Positions 43,645-52,691 of a stretch of 64,000 nucleotides of DNA are shown in pieces; position 1 is the stretch's first letter; each line of letters opens with the position of its first letter. Below the pieces are notes generated by a model that worked only from the letters and a program-made list of their open reading frames with translations, was not told the DNA's origin and searched no databases. The DNA is from CAWCVR01 sp963799105 (GTDB taxonomy: Bacteria > Acidobacteriota > Terriglobia > Bryobacterales > Bryobacteraceae): positions 33,621 to 97,620 of the forward strand of contig CAWCVR010000020.1 in the NCBI GenBank assembly GCA_963799105.1, in the 5' to 3' direction. A program made the position numbers and the translations under genes.

Positions 43645-45465
43645 ATGCCCGATCTCATGCCCGTCCTTCGGCCGCGCCTGCCTTCCAGCGCCGAGATCCT
43701 GCCATATCTGCAGTCGATCGACGAACGGCGCTGGTACTCGAACTGCGGACCGCTGGTCACCCGATTGGAACTGCAGCTTAGCCGCCATTTCGGCCTGGAG
43801 AGCGGCGGAGTGGTCACTACGGCCAACGCCACGGTTGGGCTCACCGCGGCGCTGCTGGCGCTGGGAGTGCCCGCCGGCAGCTTCTGTCTGCTGCCATCCT
43901 GGACGTTCTGCGCGACGCCTCACGCCGCCCGCGCGGCGGGAATGAACCCCTGGTTTCACGATGTGGACCCTCGCACCTGGGCGCTCGATCCGGACGCGGT
44001 GCTGCGGAGCCTTAAGGGGATGGGCGGCCGGGTGGGCGCGGTGGTGGTGGTTTCGCCGTTCGGAGCGCCCGTTGACATGGGCGCCTGGGAAGCTTTCGAG
44101 GAACGGACCGGCATTTCGGTAGTGGTGGATGCCGCCGCCGGCTTCGACTCCGTCCGGCCCAGCCGCATTCCTTCCGTGGTGAGCCTGCACGCCACCAAGA
44201 TCCTGGGCGCGGGAGAGGGCGGATTCATCGCCACCACCGGCTCCGGCCTGCGGGACCGTCTGCAGGCGTGCTGCAATTTCGGTTTTCAAGACACGCGTTC
44301 GGCCGCGCTGCCCGCCTTGAACGCGAAAATGAGCGAGTACCACGCCGCCGTGGCGCTGGCCGGTCTGGCGTCCTGGCCCGACCTCCGCCGCCGGCACACG
44401 CGCATCGCCGAATGGTACCGCCTCCACATCGGCCGCCTGGAGGGAGCGTCTCTGCAGCCGGGTTACGCCACCGGCTGGGCGGCCGGCACCACCAGTGTTA
44501 TCCTGCCGCCGCGCTCCGTGCCCCGAATCGCCCGCGGCCTTCTGCGGCAGGGGATCGAGACCCGCGCCTGGTGGGGCGAGGGTTGTCACCAGCAGCCGGC
44601 ATTCGCCGATTGCGCACGGGGAAACTTGTCCGCAACCGAAGACCTGGGCGGCCGCGTTCTCGGCTTGCCCCACTTCCCTGACATGGAGGAGCGGGATGTC
44701 GAGCGGGTAGCGCAGGCCCTTTCGGAAACGCTGGGGCGCCGGCGGCCAATCGCAATAGCTGGCAATCCCGCGCGAGGCATCGACCTGTACCTGGGCGGAT
44801 CGATGGCCGCCTGGACCCTGGACTTCGTGAATCCCTCCGAAGTCTCCACGGTAGTTACCACCGCGGAGGAGTTGGCCGCGGCGGCCCGGCAACGCGGATT
44901 TCGCACGCTGGTTTCCGAGCGGGTTCGTATTCCCGCGGAACCGGCCGGGACGGCGGTTTCGGTTCACTACCCGCGCGTGTTCCCTCCCGAGCTGATCGGC
45001 CGGTACGAGCGCATGTACAATCTCCGGCCCGGCTTTCTGCCGTGGGGCCGGGGCTATCGCCCGGTGTTTTGGGCGTTGTGGGAAGGCACTCCCGCCGGCG
45101 CTACGCTGCATCGCATCACGGCCGGACTGGGCCAGGGTCCCATTGTGGACCAGATCCGCGTGCCCTACGCCGCCACCGATACCGGCGGCTGGTTGCATGA
45201 TAGGGTTCGGGAAGCCGAACGGGACCTGCTGCGGAAGTACTGGCCGCGCATCGTGGCGGGCGAGGAGCTGAGCTGCACCGCGCAGCCGGCCGGGGGCAGT
45301 TATCACACCCGGCGGGAGTTCTTCGACCTCAAGGCCCATCCGCCGTGCGGCGGCCCGGGCGGCACGGATTTGATCCGCCTGGCCCAGGCCCTGGATGTCG
45401 CGGGTTACAGCGAATTGCCGGCCGTGCCGGGCGGAGCGGCTACTCCGGCGCCGGAGGCCCGCTGA
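43645..45465 (+). CDS. fusion: DegT/DnrJ/EryC1/StrS aminotransferase + formyltransferase-like domain
   Basis: 606 residues from ATG 43645 (AGGAA upstream). Residues 1-365: PLP-dependent sugar aminotransferase of the DegT/AHBA family, with the internal aldimine Lys185 in SLHATKILGAGEGG and PSWTFCATPHAA. Residues ~380-570: formyltransferase fold (HYPRVFPPELIGRYERMYN, LPWGRGYRPVFWALWEGTPA). In active sugar N-formyltransferases the motif is N-x-H-P; here Asn459 is kept but His is Arg461, and the later catalytic Asp segment reads TAGLGQGP. So the amino-sugar step looks active, the formyl step doubtful. Between csrA and the glycosyltransferase/flagellin genes, so it probably makes a nucleotide sugar for flagellin glycosylation (inference). 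Overlaps the convergent GT gene by 26 bp. Confidence 0.85.
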   Translation: MPDLMPVLRPRLPSSAEILPYLQSIDERRWYSNCGPLVTRLELQLSRHFGLESGGVVTTANATVGLTAALLALGVPAGSFCLLPSWTFCATPHAARAAGMNPWFHDVDPRTWALDPDAVLRSLKGMGGRVGAVVVVSPFGAPVDMGAWEAFEERTGISVVVDAAAGFDSVRPSRIPSVVSLHATKILGAGEGGFIATTGSGLRDRLQACCNFGFQDTRSAALPALNAKMSEYHAAVALAGLASWPDLRRRHTRIAEWYRLHIGRLEGASLQPGYATGWAAGTTSVILPPRSVPRIARGLLRQGIETRAWWGEGCHQQPAFADCARGNLSATEDLGGRVLGLPHFPDMEERDVERVAQALSETLGRRRPIAIAGNPARGIDLYLGGSMAAWTLDFVNPSEVSTVVTTAEELAAAARQRGFRTLVSERVRIPAEPAGTAVSVHYPRVFPPELIGRYERMYNLRPGFLPWGRGYRPVFWALWEGTPAGATLHRITAGLGQGPIVDQIRVPYAATDTGGWLHDRVREAERDLLRKYWPRIVAGEELSCTAQPAGGSYHTRREFFDLKAHPPCGGPGGTDLIRLAQALDVAGYSELPAVPGGAATPAPEAR

Positions 45466-47107
45466 CAGGCGTCTGTTTACGGCACCAGGTGCGCCACATG
45501 TCCCGGTAGGCCGCCTCCAATTCGCGGGTGAAACCGGGCTCGTCCATAGCGGGCGACGATTTGATCGCCTGGCGGATCTTGTGGCGGAGATCCGGAAGCT
45601 TGCCCACGATTCCCGCCAGATGCTCCGCGGCTTTGACGTACTGCTGGGGCGAATCCACCACCATGGTATCCGCCAGGCCGGCCGACTTGAGAATCCAGAC
45701 GCTGCTGCGCTGCACCGCCGTCCGTCCGGTCAGGGCCACCGTGGGCACGCCCATCCAAAGCGTATCCAGGGTGGTGCTGCCGCCCTGGTACGGAAACGAA
45801 TCCAGCGCGATGTCCATCTGGCCATAGCTCGCCAGGTAATCGCTGAGCAAGCTGCGGTCCTGGAAATGCACGCGCTCGCGGGCGATTCCCTCCTTGGAGA
45901 ACCAGCCTTGGAAACGGTCGCGCATCAGCTCCGTATCCATGGCCTGGTACTTGAACAGGATGCGGCTGTGCGGGACGTTGCGCAGGATGGCCGCCCAGAC
46001 CTGGACCACGCCGGGGCCGATCTTGGCCGGGTTGAGAAACGCCCCGAAGGTGATATAGCCGCGCTCCAGGCAGGGAGCCGGCGCCACCGGGACATCCGCC
46101 GGAACGCGGAAACAGTATGGCGCGCGCGGAAGGCGGTACACGGTTTCGCTGAAGCAGTGCTCGGTGCCGGGACAAGGCATGTCGGCATTGCCCAGGTAGT
46201 AGTCCATCGTCCGCAGTCCGGTCGTGGCCAAGACCCCCAGCCAGGAGACCTGAATGGGGGCGGGCTTGCGCGCGAAGACCAGGAAGAACTCCACCGGCAT
46301 GGTGTGCCCCGCCAGATCCACCAGGATGTCGATTTCATCCGCGCGGATGCGCTCTTCCAATGCCGCGCCGGATTCCGGGCAGGGCACGAAGCGCTCCGCC
46401 AGAGCGCGGAGCGAGTCCGTGACCTTGTCGGTTTTCCGGCCCACCGAGTATACCGTCACGGCGAATTGCGAACGGTCGTGGAATTCGAAGACCGGCAGCA
46501 GGTACCTGGCGACGGTGTGGGCGTACAAATCGGGGGACACATAGCCGATCCTGAGGCGGCGGCCGGGATTGGCGGTGTTGGGATGGGGCCGCGCCTCCCG
46601 CGCCAGGGGAGCGGCATAGAGATCGTTCCAGCGGCAGGCTTCGGCGAAAAGCGTCTCGGGGGTGGTTTCCGGGAGGAAGTTCATCTGGAAGATCAGGCTG
46701 CCATGGGTGCTCCGGTCGGGCGCCAGAGCCAGGGCGTGGCGGGTGCTGCGAACCGCTTCCGCGTGGCAGATGAGAGCCTTCTGCGCCAGGGACCGCGCCA
46801 TGTGGGACGACCGGTCGGCGGGGAACTCCCGCAGTTTGCGGTCCGCCTCGGCCACGGCCCGCAGGAGGCAGCGGTGCCCTTGGGCGTAGTCGTTCTTCTC
46901 GAGGAACTCCATGCCCAGACCCAGCCACGCCAGGGCCAGATGCGGGTCGATGCGGAGGGCCTGGCGGTAAAGTTCCTGGGCGCGATCCCGTTCCCCGCGC
47001 TCCGCCAACGCACCGGCTTCGACCCCCAGCCTTGTGGCGGCGTCCAAATCCGGCACGGGGGCGTTGTGGCGGCCGGGCACGGCGCGGCCAGTCTTGGCTT
47101 TGGGCAC
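45440..47107 (-). CDS. SPINDLY/OGT-type protein O-glycosyltransferase (GT41) with short TPR region
   Basis: 555 residues, GTG 47107 (no ribosome site seen). Residues ~20-110 carry two to three TPR-like helices pairs (AQELYRQALRIDPHLALAWLGLG); most SPINDLY proteins have more. The GT-B catalytic part follows: RLRIGYVSPDLYAHTVARYL, EIDILVDLAGHTMPVEFFLV, KPAPIQVSWLGVLATTGL, DYYLGNADMP, and C-terminal DSFPYQGGSTTLDTLWMGVP for the nucleotide-sugar site. Divergent from the flagellin gene by 155 bp. Flagellin is the probable acceptor (inference from position); TPR-GTs of this type modify flagellins in other bacteria. Confidence 0.88.
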   Translation of the reverse strand: MPKAKTGRAVPGRHNAPVPDLDAATRLGVEAGALAERGERDRAQELYRQALRIDPHLALAWLGLGMEFLEKNDYAQGHRCLLRAVAEADRKLREFPADRSSHMARSLAQKALICHAEAVRSTRHALALAPDRSTHGSLIFQMNFLPETTPETLFAEACRWNDLYAAPLAREARPHPNTANPGRRLRIGYVSPDLYAHTVARYLLPVFEFHDRSQFAVTVYSVGRKTDKVTDSLRALAERFVPCPESGAALEERIRADEIDILVDLAGHTMPVEFFLVFARKPAPIQVSWLGVLATTGLRTMDYYLGNADMPCPGTEHCFSETVYRLPRAPYCFRVPADVPVAPAPCLERGYITFGAFLNPAKIGPGVVQVWAAILRNVPHSRILFKYQAMDTELMRDRFQGWFSKEGIARERVHFQDRSLLSDYLASYGQMDIALDSFPYQGGSTTLDTLWMGVPTVALTGRTAVQRSSVWILKSAGLADTMVVDSPQQYVKAAEHLAGIVGKLPDLRHKIRQAIKSSPAMDEPGFTRELEAAYRDMWRTWCRKQTPVSGPPAPE

Positions 47108-47206
47108 TGAACTAAGGAGTGCGAGTAAGGCGGAAAACTCTCAAGAAATAGGTGTTCCGCCCGGCCAAAGCTCCGCATGGCATCGATCCAAGCCGGCTGG
47201 CGGCTG

Positions 47207-47214
47207 GCCGATAT
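47207..47214 (+). promoter_or_regulatory. sigma-28-like -10 GCCGATAT upstream of flagellin
   Basis: GCCGATAT matches the FliA -10 element seven of eight bases, 49 bp before ATG 47263. No TAAA at 15 bp; the -35 is weak (CCAA). Confidence 0.4.
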
Positions 47215-47249
47215 GGGTTTTGACCGGCAAGATGCCGGCACCAAACTCG

Positions 47250-47256
47250 AAAGGAT
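47250..47256 (+). promoter_or_regulatory. flagellin ribosome site with CsrA-type AAGGA motif
   Basis: AAAGGAT seven bases before ATG 47263 serves as the Shine-Dalgarno and fits the A-N-GGA core bound by CsrA. With fliW-csrA nearby, translational repression of flagellin here is likely. Confidence 0.4.
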
Positions 47257-47262
47257 TTCACC

Positions 47263-49917
47263 ATGCTTTCCATCCAAACCAACGTAAACTCATTGATCGC
47301 TCAGCAGAACCTGAACATCAATAACGAATTTCAAAGCCAGACCATCCAGCAGTTGACTTCCGGCTATCGCATCAACCAGTCGGGTGACGATGCGGCGGGG
47401 TTGGCGGTCGCCAACCAATACCGGAGCACGGTCGCGGAACTGACGCAGGGCGTGGCCAACGGCAACGACGGCCAGGCGCAGCTCCAGATCATGGACGGCG
47501 GAATGAGCAACATTTCGCAGATCCTGGACCGGTTGAAGACGCTGGCCACGCAGTCGGCTTCGGGAACCTTCACCGGGTCCCGCACCACCCTGAACGGGGA
47601 GTTCCAGAACGACGTGTCGGAAATCGACCGGCAGGCGCAGTCCATCGGACTGAACACGGGCGGCACGTTCGCCCAGAACTTGAGCGTTTACCTGGGCCAG
47701 GGCAGCGGCAGCCAGAGCCTGACGAACGGGCAGGTGACTTTGGACCTGGCCTCCGCCACGGTGGACAGCCAGAGCCTGGGACTGAAAGGCATGCAGGTGG
47801 TAGCCGGCACGGCCGATATCGGGACGGGCTCGCCAATCCATTCGGTCAACCAGATTGTGACCAACCAGTCCAACGCCACGGCCATCCCGGGTTCCACCAC
47901 CTTCGATTTTTCCGGGCCCGGATTCTCCGACAGCGGCAAGGTCGCGGTAGCGGTGAACCTGAGCGGAGTCAGCGACATCAACAGCCTGGTTACGAACATC
48001 AACAGCGCCATCGCGGGGGCCTCCAGCGGCACGTTGCCGTCGGCCCAGGCCTTGAAGAGCGCCGGCATCGTGGCCTCGGTCAGCACCGATGGCAATGGCG
48101 GCCAGGAACTGTCCTTCAGCTCCAGCACTTCGGCGTTCCAGGTGCAAGCCGGGGACCAGATGGCCAACGCCCTGATGGGCAATTTCTCCAGCGGCTCGAC
48201 GGGCACGGCAGTCACCTCCACGGTGACCGGCGGAAACGCCGCCATCGCAACCACCCCCTTCACCCCCAACGCCGACGGTGTCAAGGTACAGATTGCCGGC
48301 GCCGGCATGGCTGGCCCGGTCACCATCACGTTCAGCGCGGCGGACACGAACGCGGCTTTGGCCATCAACGACCTCACCACTCAGGTTTCGAACAACTCGG
48401 CCTTGCACGCGGCCGGCATTTCGGTGAGCGGCGGGGCGAACGGCACCCCCCTGGTTTTCACCAGCGCCACGGGCGCGACCTTTAACGTGCAATCCACTGG
48501 CGATGTCAAGAATGTGCTGGGGCTGGGAAACCTCAATACCTCCGCATTGAGCTCTCCGGCGTTCTACAGCAGCATCGCGGCCGGCACCACCCTGACCAAC
48601 GCCGCCACCGGAAGCGGCCTCGTCAACCTGGGATTCTCTTTCGACGGCGGGGCCACGGGCAACTCCGGACCCACCATCGTTGGGAGCGCGCTCACTACGG
48701 TGAATACCACCGCCGGCGGCATCGGCGGCACGCCACTTGCCTTGACCATCAACGGCACCAGTGTCACCGTCAACTTCTCGGCCGACCCCAACAAGGGCGC
48801 GACGGAGAGCGTGGCCAACCTGGTGAGCTACATCAATTCCACGGTGGACTCGCAGATGGGCTGGGCCAGCGGCACGAATGTCGCCTCGGTCAACGCCAGC
48901 AACGGCATCACGCTGCTCGATACGGTGGCCAACGCCAGCTCCTCGATGACCGTCACGGCCAGCACCACGTCCCAGGCTCTCGGCCTGACCACCGGTGCGA
49001 TCGCGGCCGACAGCGTCACCGCCGTCACCGCCCAGGCGGCCCAGATTACGGGCTTGGCCAACATCGCCAACGCCAGCAATCAGGTAAACACCAATAACAT
49101 AACCACCGCGCTCAACCTGAACGTCAATGGCACACAGGTCTTGGTGGACTTCACCAAGGACGCCAACAAAGGCACGACCGAGAGCACGACGAGTGTCGCG
49201 AACTACATCAACAGCTCGGTGAATGCAGCCATGGGTTGGGGCAAGGATGTGCAACTGGCCAGCTTCACCGGCACCGGCACCGGGGCCCAGCTCGTCCTCA
49301 CCGATCCCTTCGCCAACGCCAATTCCACCCTGACCGTCACGGCCGATGGCACCGGCACAACCAATACCTCCTCTTCGTTTGTGCTGGGCCTGAGCACGGC
49401 CAATGGCGCCGTCAGCACCAGCACCGGCACGGGCGCGGTGGGCAATACCGTCACCGTGAACCTGGCGGGCGGCGACGCCACGGCCGCCAGCACCACCGGA
49501 ACCCAGAATCTCAGTGCGGGAGTCAACACCACGGCCGGCCTTTCAACCGGATCGGCGAACGGGACCGGCGGCCAGTCGCTGACCTTCGCGGTCAACGGCA
49601 CCACCGCGACCGCCCTGTTTACGGCCGCGAACGACGTCAATGCCTCGACAGCGGCCACCTACACCGGCGCCGGCGTCAGCAATGTGATGACGACCACGGC
49701 GGCCACCTTCACCGGCGGCGCCATCGATTCCAACGTGAATGCGGCGTCGGCGGCCCAGTACACCGGCGGCAGCATCGCTTCCAACATAAATACGCAGGCG
49801 GCGGCGGCCACGCTCTTGGGCTCCATGATCGGCGGGGGCGCGGCCACTGCCTACACCGCGGCCACCCTTACCGGCTTCGGCATCGGTGGCGATAATGTGG
49901 ACGCCAGCAGTCCCTGA
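47263..49917 (+). CDS. giant flagellin, N-terminal part (frameshifted gene)
   Basis: 884 residues before a stop at 49917. Residues 1-150 are a normal flagellin D0/D1 (SIQTNVNSLIAQQNLNINN, LTSGYRINQSGDDAAGLAVA, GGMSNISQILDRLKTLATQS). Then come long Thr/Ser/Ala/Asn-rich beta repeats of the D2/D3 type. The product has no C-terminal D0/D1. That part is found, in another frame, at the end of the 52594 segment. A single missing C near 49912-49914 explains the stop: restoring it continues as PLTQPLRMTVTNSD in the next frame. Two more indels follow (see next entry). Repaired, the protein would be about 1,775 residues, far above the usual 270-500. Confidence 0.88.
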   Translation: MLSIQTNVNSLIAQQNLNINNEFQSQTIQQLTSGYRINQSGDDAAGLAVANQYRSTVAELTQGVANGNDGQAQLQIMDGGMSNISQILDRLKTLATQSASGTFTGSRTTLNGEFQNDVSEIDRQAQSIGLNTGGTFAQNLSVYLGQGSGSQSLTNGQVTLDLASATVDSQSLGLKGMQVVAGTADIGTGSPIHSVNQIVTNQSNATAIPGSTTFDFSGPGFSDSGKVAVAVNLSGVSDINSLVTNINSAIAGASSGTLPSAQALKSAGIVASVSTDGNGGQELSFSSSTSAFQVQAGDQMANALMGNFSSGSTGTAVTSTVTGGNAAIATTPFTPNADGVKVQIAGAGMAGPVTITFSAADTNAALAINDLTTQVSNNSALHAAGISVSGGANGTPLVFTSATGATFNVQSTGDVKNVLGLGNLNTSALSSPAFYSSIAAGTTLTNAATGSGLVNLGFSFDGGATGNSGPTIVGSALTTVNTTAGGIGGTPLALTINGTSVTVNFSADPNKGATESVANLVSYINSTVDSQMGWASGTNVASVNASNGITLLDTVANASSSMTVTASTTSQALGLTTGAIAADSVTAVTAQAAQITGLANIANASNQVNTNNITTALNLNVNGTQVLVDFTKDANKGTTESTTSVANYINSSVNAAMGWGKDVQLASFTGTGTGAQLVLTDPFANANSTLTVTADGTGTTNTSSSFVLGLSTANGAVSTSTGTGAVGNTVTVNLAGGDATAASTTGTQNLSAGVNTTAGLSTGSANGTGGQSLTFAVNGTTATALFTAANDVNASTAATYTGAGVSNVMTTTAATFTGGAIDSNVNAASAAQYTGGSIASNINTQAAAATLLGSMIGGGAATAYTAATLTGFGIGGDNVDASSP

Positions 49918-50413
49918 CCCAGCCGTTACGCATGACCGTCACCAACTCCGATAACACGGACATAAGCTTTGGAGTCACTCTCTCTGGCACCACCAACAGT
50001 TCCACCCAAATCGCGGGCGACATCAACACCGCATGGGCGGCCGCGGGCGGAAGCGGTACCCTCGCCACTGCCAACTCAGGCCAGGTCACGCTGACTTCCT
50101 CGGGGACAGGAGCTTGCGGCCCAAGTCAAGGTCTTCGACGGGGATACGGCGGAGGCGGTGGGCCTGACCAGCGGCGCGCCCGTCACGCACAACGGCACGG
50201 GTCTCTCGAACCTGCAGTTGAGCGTCACCGACGCCGCTGGCGTGGCGCATAACCTCAACGTCCATCTCACGGCCGGCACCGACACCCCCGGTCAATGGGC
50301 AACCGACATCAACAATGCATGGACGGCCGCCGGCGGATCGAGCACCATCGCCGTCAATAACAGCGGCGTCATCACGCTGGCCGCCCTGGGGACCGGAGTG
50401 GGTTCGCAAGTCT
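49918..50413 (+). other. flagellin middle segment crossing three reading frames
   Basis: Coding sequence continues without break in meaning but in shifting frames: +2 from ~49914, then +1 at an extra T near 50116-50118 (GAGCTTGCGGCC; compare AAQVKVFDGDTAEA after it), then +1 at an extra base near 50410 (GTCTATCGTCCAG against GTCTACGTCCAG in the copy at 51340). Each shift is a single base. Confidence 0.75.
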
Positions 50414-51400
50414 ATCGTCCAGGACAGCACGGCGGCCGAGGCGTTGGGCCTGACCACCAGCGCGAATGTCACCAAGAACGGCAGCGCGGCCCTCAGCTCA
50501 TTGATCCTGAGCGTTACCGACACCACCAATACCGCTCACCAGATCACCGTCAATCTTGCCGGCACCAACGAAAGCGCCTCCGACATCGCGACCCAGATCA
50601 ACACTCAATGGCAAGCCCTGGGCGGGGCCCATTCGTCCGAAACCATCGCTTCCGGCACGGGGGGCGGCCCACTCGTACTGACCTCCCTGGGGGCCGGTTT
50701 GGCCTCGAACGTCACGGTCAACGACAGCACGGCGGCACAGGCCTTGAACCTGACCACCACCCCCGGACAGAACATCAATCTGAACGGCGGGGGCGTAAGC
50801 CCACTGGTCATCTCGGCCACCGATGCCGCGGGTGTCTCCCACCAGATCACCGTCAATCTTACCGGCACCAACGATAACGCCACCACCCTCATGAACCAGA
50901 TCAACGCTCAGTGGCAAACGCTGTCGGGCCAGGGGAGCAACAGCATCGCCAGTCTCAACGGGCAGGCCCTGGTATTGAGCTCCATAGGGACCGGCGCCAA
51001 CGGGGGTCTCACGATTACCGACAGCACGGCGGCGCAGGCGCTGAACCTGACCACCCCCGGAACCAACGTCAGTAAGACCGGCACGGCTCTGTCCGATTTG
51101 AACCTGACCGTTACCGACGGCAAGGGCAACCAAAAGAACGTGGTGGTCACTGCCGCCAATTTAGCCACCCTCAGCGGGCCGCAAGGCGCCAACGCCCTGG
51201 TCGGACTGATCAACGCCGCGTGGGATGCCCTCGACGTCACCGGCACCTCTGCCCCTCTGGAGACGGGCAGCATCGCCGCCGTAGCCGGTGGGAACCAGGT
51301 CAAGCTGACTTCCCAGGGGACCGGCACGGGCGCGCAGGTCTACGTCCAGGACAGCACGGCGGCCGAGGCGCTCGGCCTGACCTCGTCAGCCCTCGGGGAC
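50120..51400 (+). repeat. four to five tandem ~100-residue modules in flagellin
   Basis: Units run from DSTAAEALGLT-type to the next: an Ala-rich start, a GxALSxLxLxVTDxxG strand pair, HQITVNLAGTN, a helix with NQINAQWQAL, then SIASxNGQxLVLTSxGTGA. Nucleotide identity between units is visibly high. Confidence 0.8.
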
Positions 51401-52594
51401 GTCACAAAGAACGGCGCCAACGAAACCGTGGCCAATGTCGCGGCGTTCCTCAACCTCACGGCGCAGAAGGCGGTGGGGGCGAGCACCGCGACGCCCTACT
51501 TCACGGTGAACAACAGCAACCAACTGGTGCTGGCCTCGCAGACCAAGGGCGCCGATTCCGCCGTCTCGGTGACGGCCAGCGCCTTCTCCGCGGCGCTGGG
51601 CCTTACCGCGGACAGTTCCACCAACAAGAACGTCAGTGGCACGGCTCCCACCATGACCAGCATCCTGAACAGCCTGAACCAGGCGTTCACCGCCAACACC
51701 GCCCTGCAGCAGGCCGGCCTGCAAGCCAGCAGCGCCGACAACACGCACCTGACGATTAGTTCCTCCAACAACACCAACTTCCGGATCGACGAGTACGGCA
51801 CCACGGCCGCCTCGGGTCTGGGGTTCGGCCAGACCAACGGACCTTTCACCGGACTGACCTCGGGCGCGTCCAAGGCCAGCCTGCTGGATGCCGGCGGCAC
51901 GTCGGCTTTGGGCACCAGCGCCAGCACGTATCTCTCGTTTGCGCCGCTCAAACTGGGCAGCGATGCCCAGGCCGTCACCATCTCGGCCAACAACACCAGC
52001 GGAGTGTTGCAGTCCCTGACCCTCACGCTGAAAAACGACAGCACCGCGCAAACCGGCGCCACCATCGATTCGGCCGTCAGCTACATCAACTCACAACTGC
52101 AGCAGAGCAATAACCCGACTCTGCGCGGCGTGGTGGCCGTGATGGAGAACGCGGGAGGCACGGAGAAGATCAACTTCCTGAGCTCCTTGCCCTCGTTCAC
52201 CGTCAGCGTGGGCAGTTCGGCCAACGGCAACGGCATCAACGGCGGAACGGCGGCCAAGTTCTCCTCGCAGGCGAACGGCACCGCCAGCAACATCTCCATC
52301 GATACCCAGGCTGGCGCCACGGCGGCGATCACGGCGCTCACCAGCGCGGTCGCCAAGCTGGGCTCCGCTCAAGCCGCCGTCGGCAAGGGCGAAAACCAGT
52401 TGAACTACGCCATCAGCCTGGCACAGTCGCAGATCACCAACTTTTCGGCCGCCGAATCGCAGATTCGCGACGCCAACGTGGCTTCCGAAGCCGCCAACCT
52501 CTCCAAGGCCCAGGTCCTGCAGCAAGCCACCATCGCTGCCATGGCCCAGGCCAATTCCGCTCCGCAAGCAGTGCTTTCGCTGCTCAAGGGCTAA
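50315..52594 (+). CDS. giant flagellin, C-terminal part (frameshifted gene)
   Basis: The frame is open from 50315, but residues that make sense as flagellin begin at about 50414 (VQDSTAAEALGLTTSANV). It continues the repeat modules and ends with a normal flagellin D1/D0: ALTSAVAKLGSAQAAVGKGE, NQLNYAISLAQSQITNFSAA, ESQIRDANVASEAANLSKAQ, QQATIAAMAQANSAPQAVLS. This helical C-terminus is required for export and polymerisation and pairs with the N-terminal part at 47263, so both are pieces of one gene. No start or ribosome site of its own. Confidence 0.85.
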   Translation: MHGRPPADRAPSPSITAASSRWPPWGPEWVRKSIVQDSTAAEALGLTTSANVTKNGSAALSSLILSVTDTTNTAHQITVNLAGTNESASDIATQINTQWQALGGAHSSETIASGTGGGPLVLTSLGAGLASNVTVNDSTAAQALNLTTTPGQNINLNGGGVSPLVISATDAAGVSHQITVNLTGTNDNATTLMNQINAQWQTLSGQGSNSIASLNGQALVLSSIGTGANGGLTITDSTAAQALNLTTPGTNVSKTGTALSDLNLTVTDGKGNQKNVVVTAANLATLSGPQGANALVGLINAAWDALDVTGTSAPLETGSIAAVAGGNQVKLTSQGTGTGAQVYVQDSTAAEALGLTSSALGDVTKNGANETVANVAAFLNLTAQKAVGASTATPYFTVNNSNQLVLASQTKGADSAVSVTASAFSAALGLTADSSTNKNVSGTAPTMTSILNSLNQAFTANTALQQAGLQASSADNTHLTISSSNNTNFRIDEYGTTAASGLGFGQTNGPFTGLTSGASKASLLDAGGTSALGTSASTYLSFAPLKLGSDAQAVTISANNTSGVLQSLTLTLKNDSTAQTGATIDSAVSYINSQLQQSNNPTLRGVVAVMENAGGTEKINFLSSLPSFTVSVGSSANGNGINGGTAAKFSSQANGTASNISIDTQAGATAAITALTSAVAKLGSAQAAVGKGENQLNYAISLAQSQITNFSAAESQIRDANVASEAANLSKAQVLQQATIAAMAQANSAPQAVLSLLKG

Positions 52595-52691
52595 CTGAAA
52601 CCGCTCATGGCGGGGGCGCGGCCCCCGCCCCGGGCATGAACCTTCGGGGGCCGGATCGGACGATTTGTCCGGTCCGGCCCTGGAGTCATTT

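Noticed and set aside
43146..43844. Minus-strand open frame of 232 codons between csrA and the aminotransferase
   Set aside because: It runs through the palindromic repeat and into the opposite gene; only ~45 codons look protein-like, with no start. Kept only as a possible fragment.
49932..50252. Separate small gene after the first flagellin stop
   Set aside because: Its protein continues the flagellin repeat pattern and then becomes nonsense at an indel; it is a piece of the same gene.
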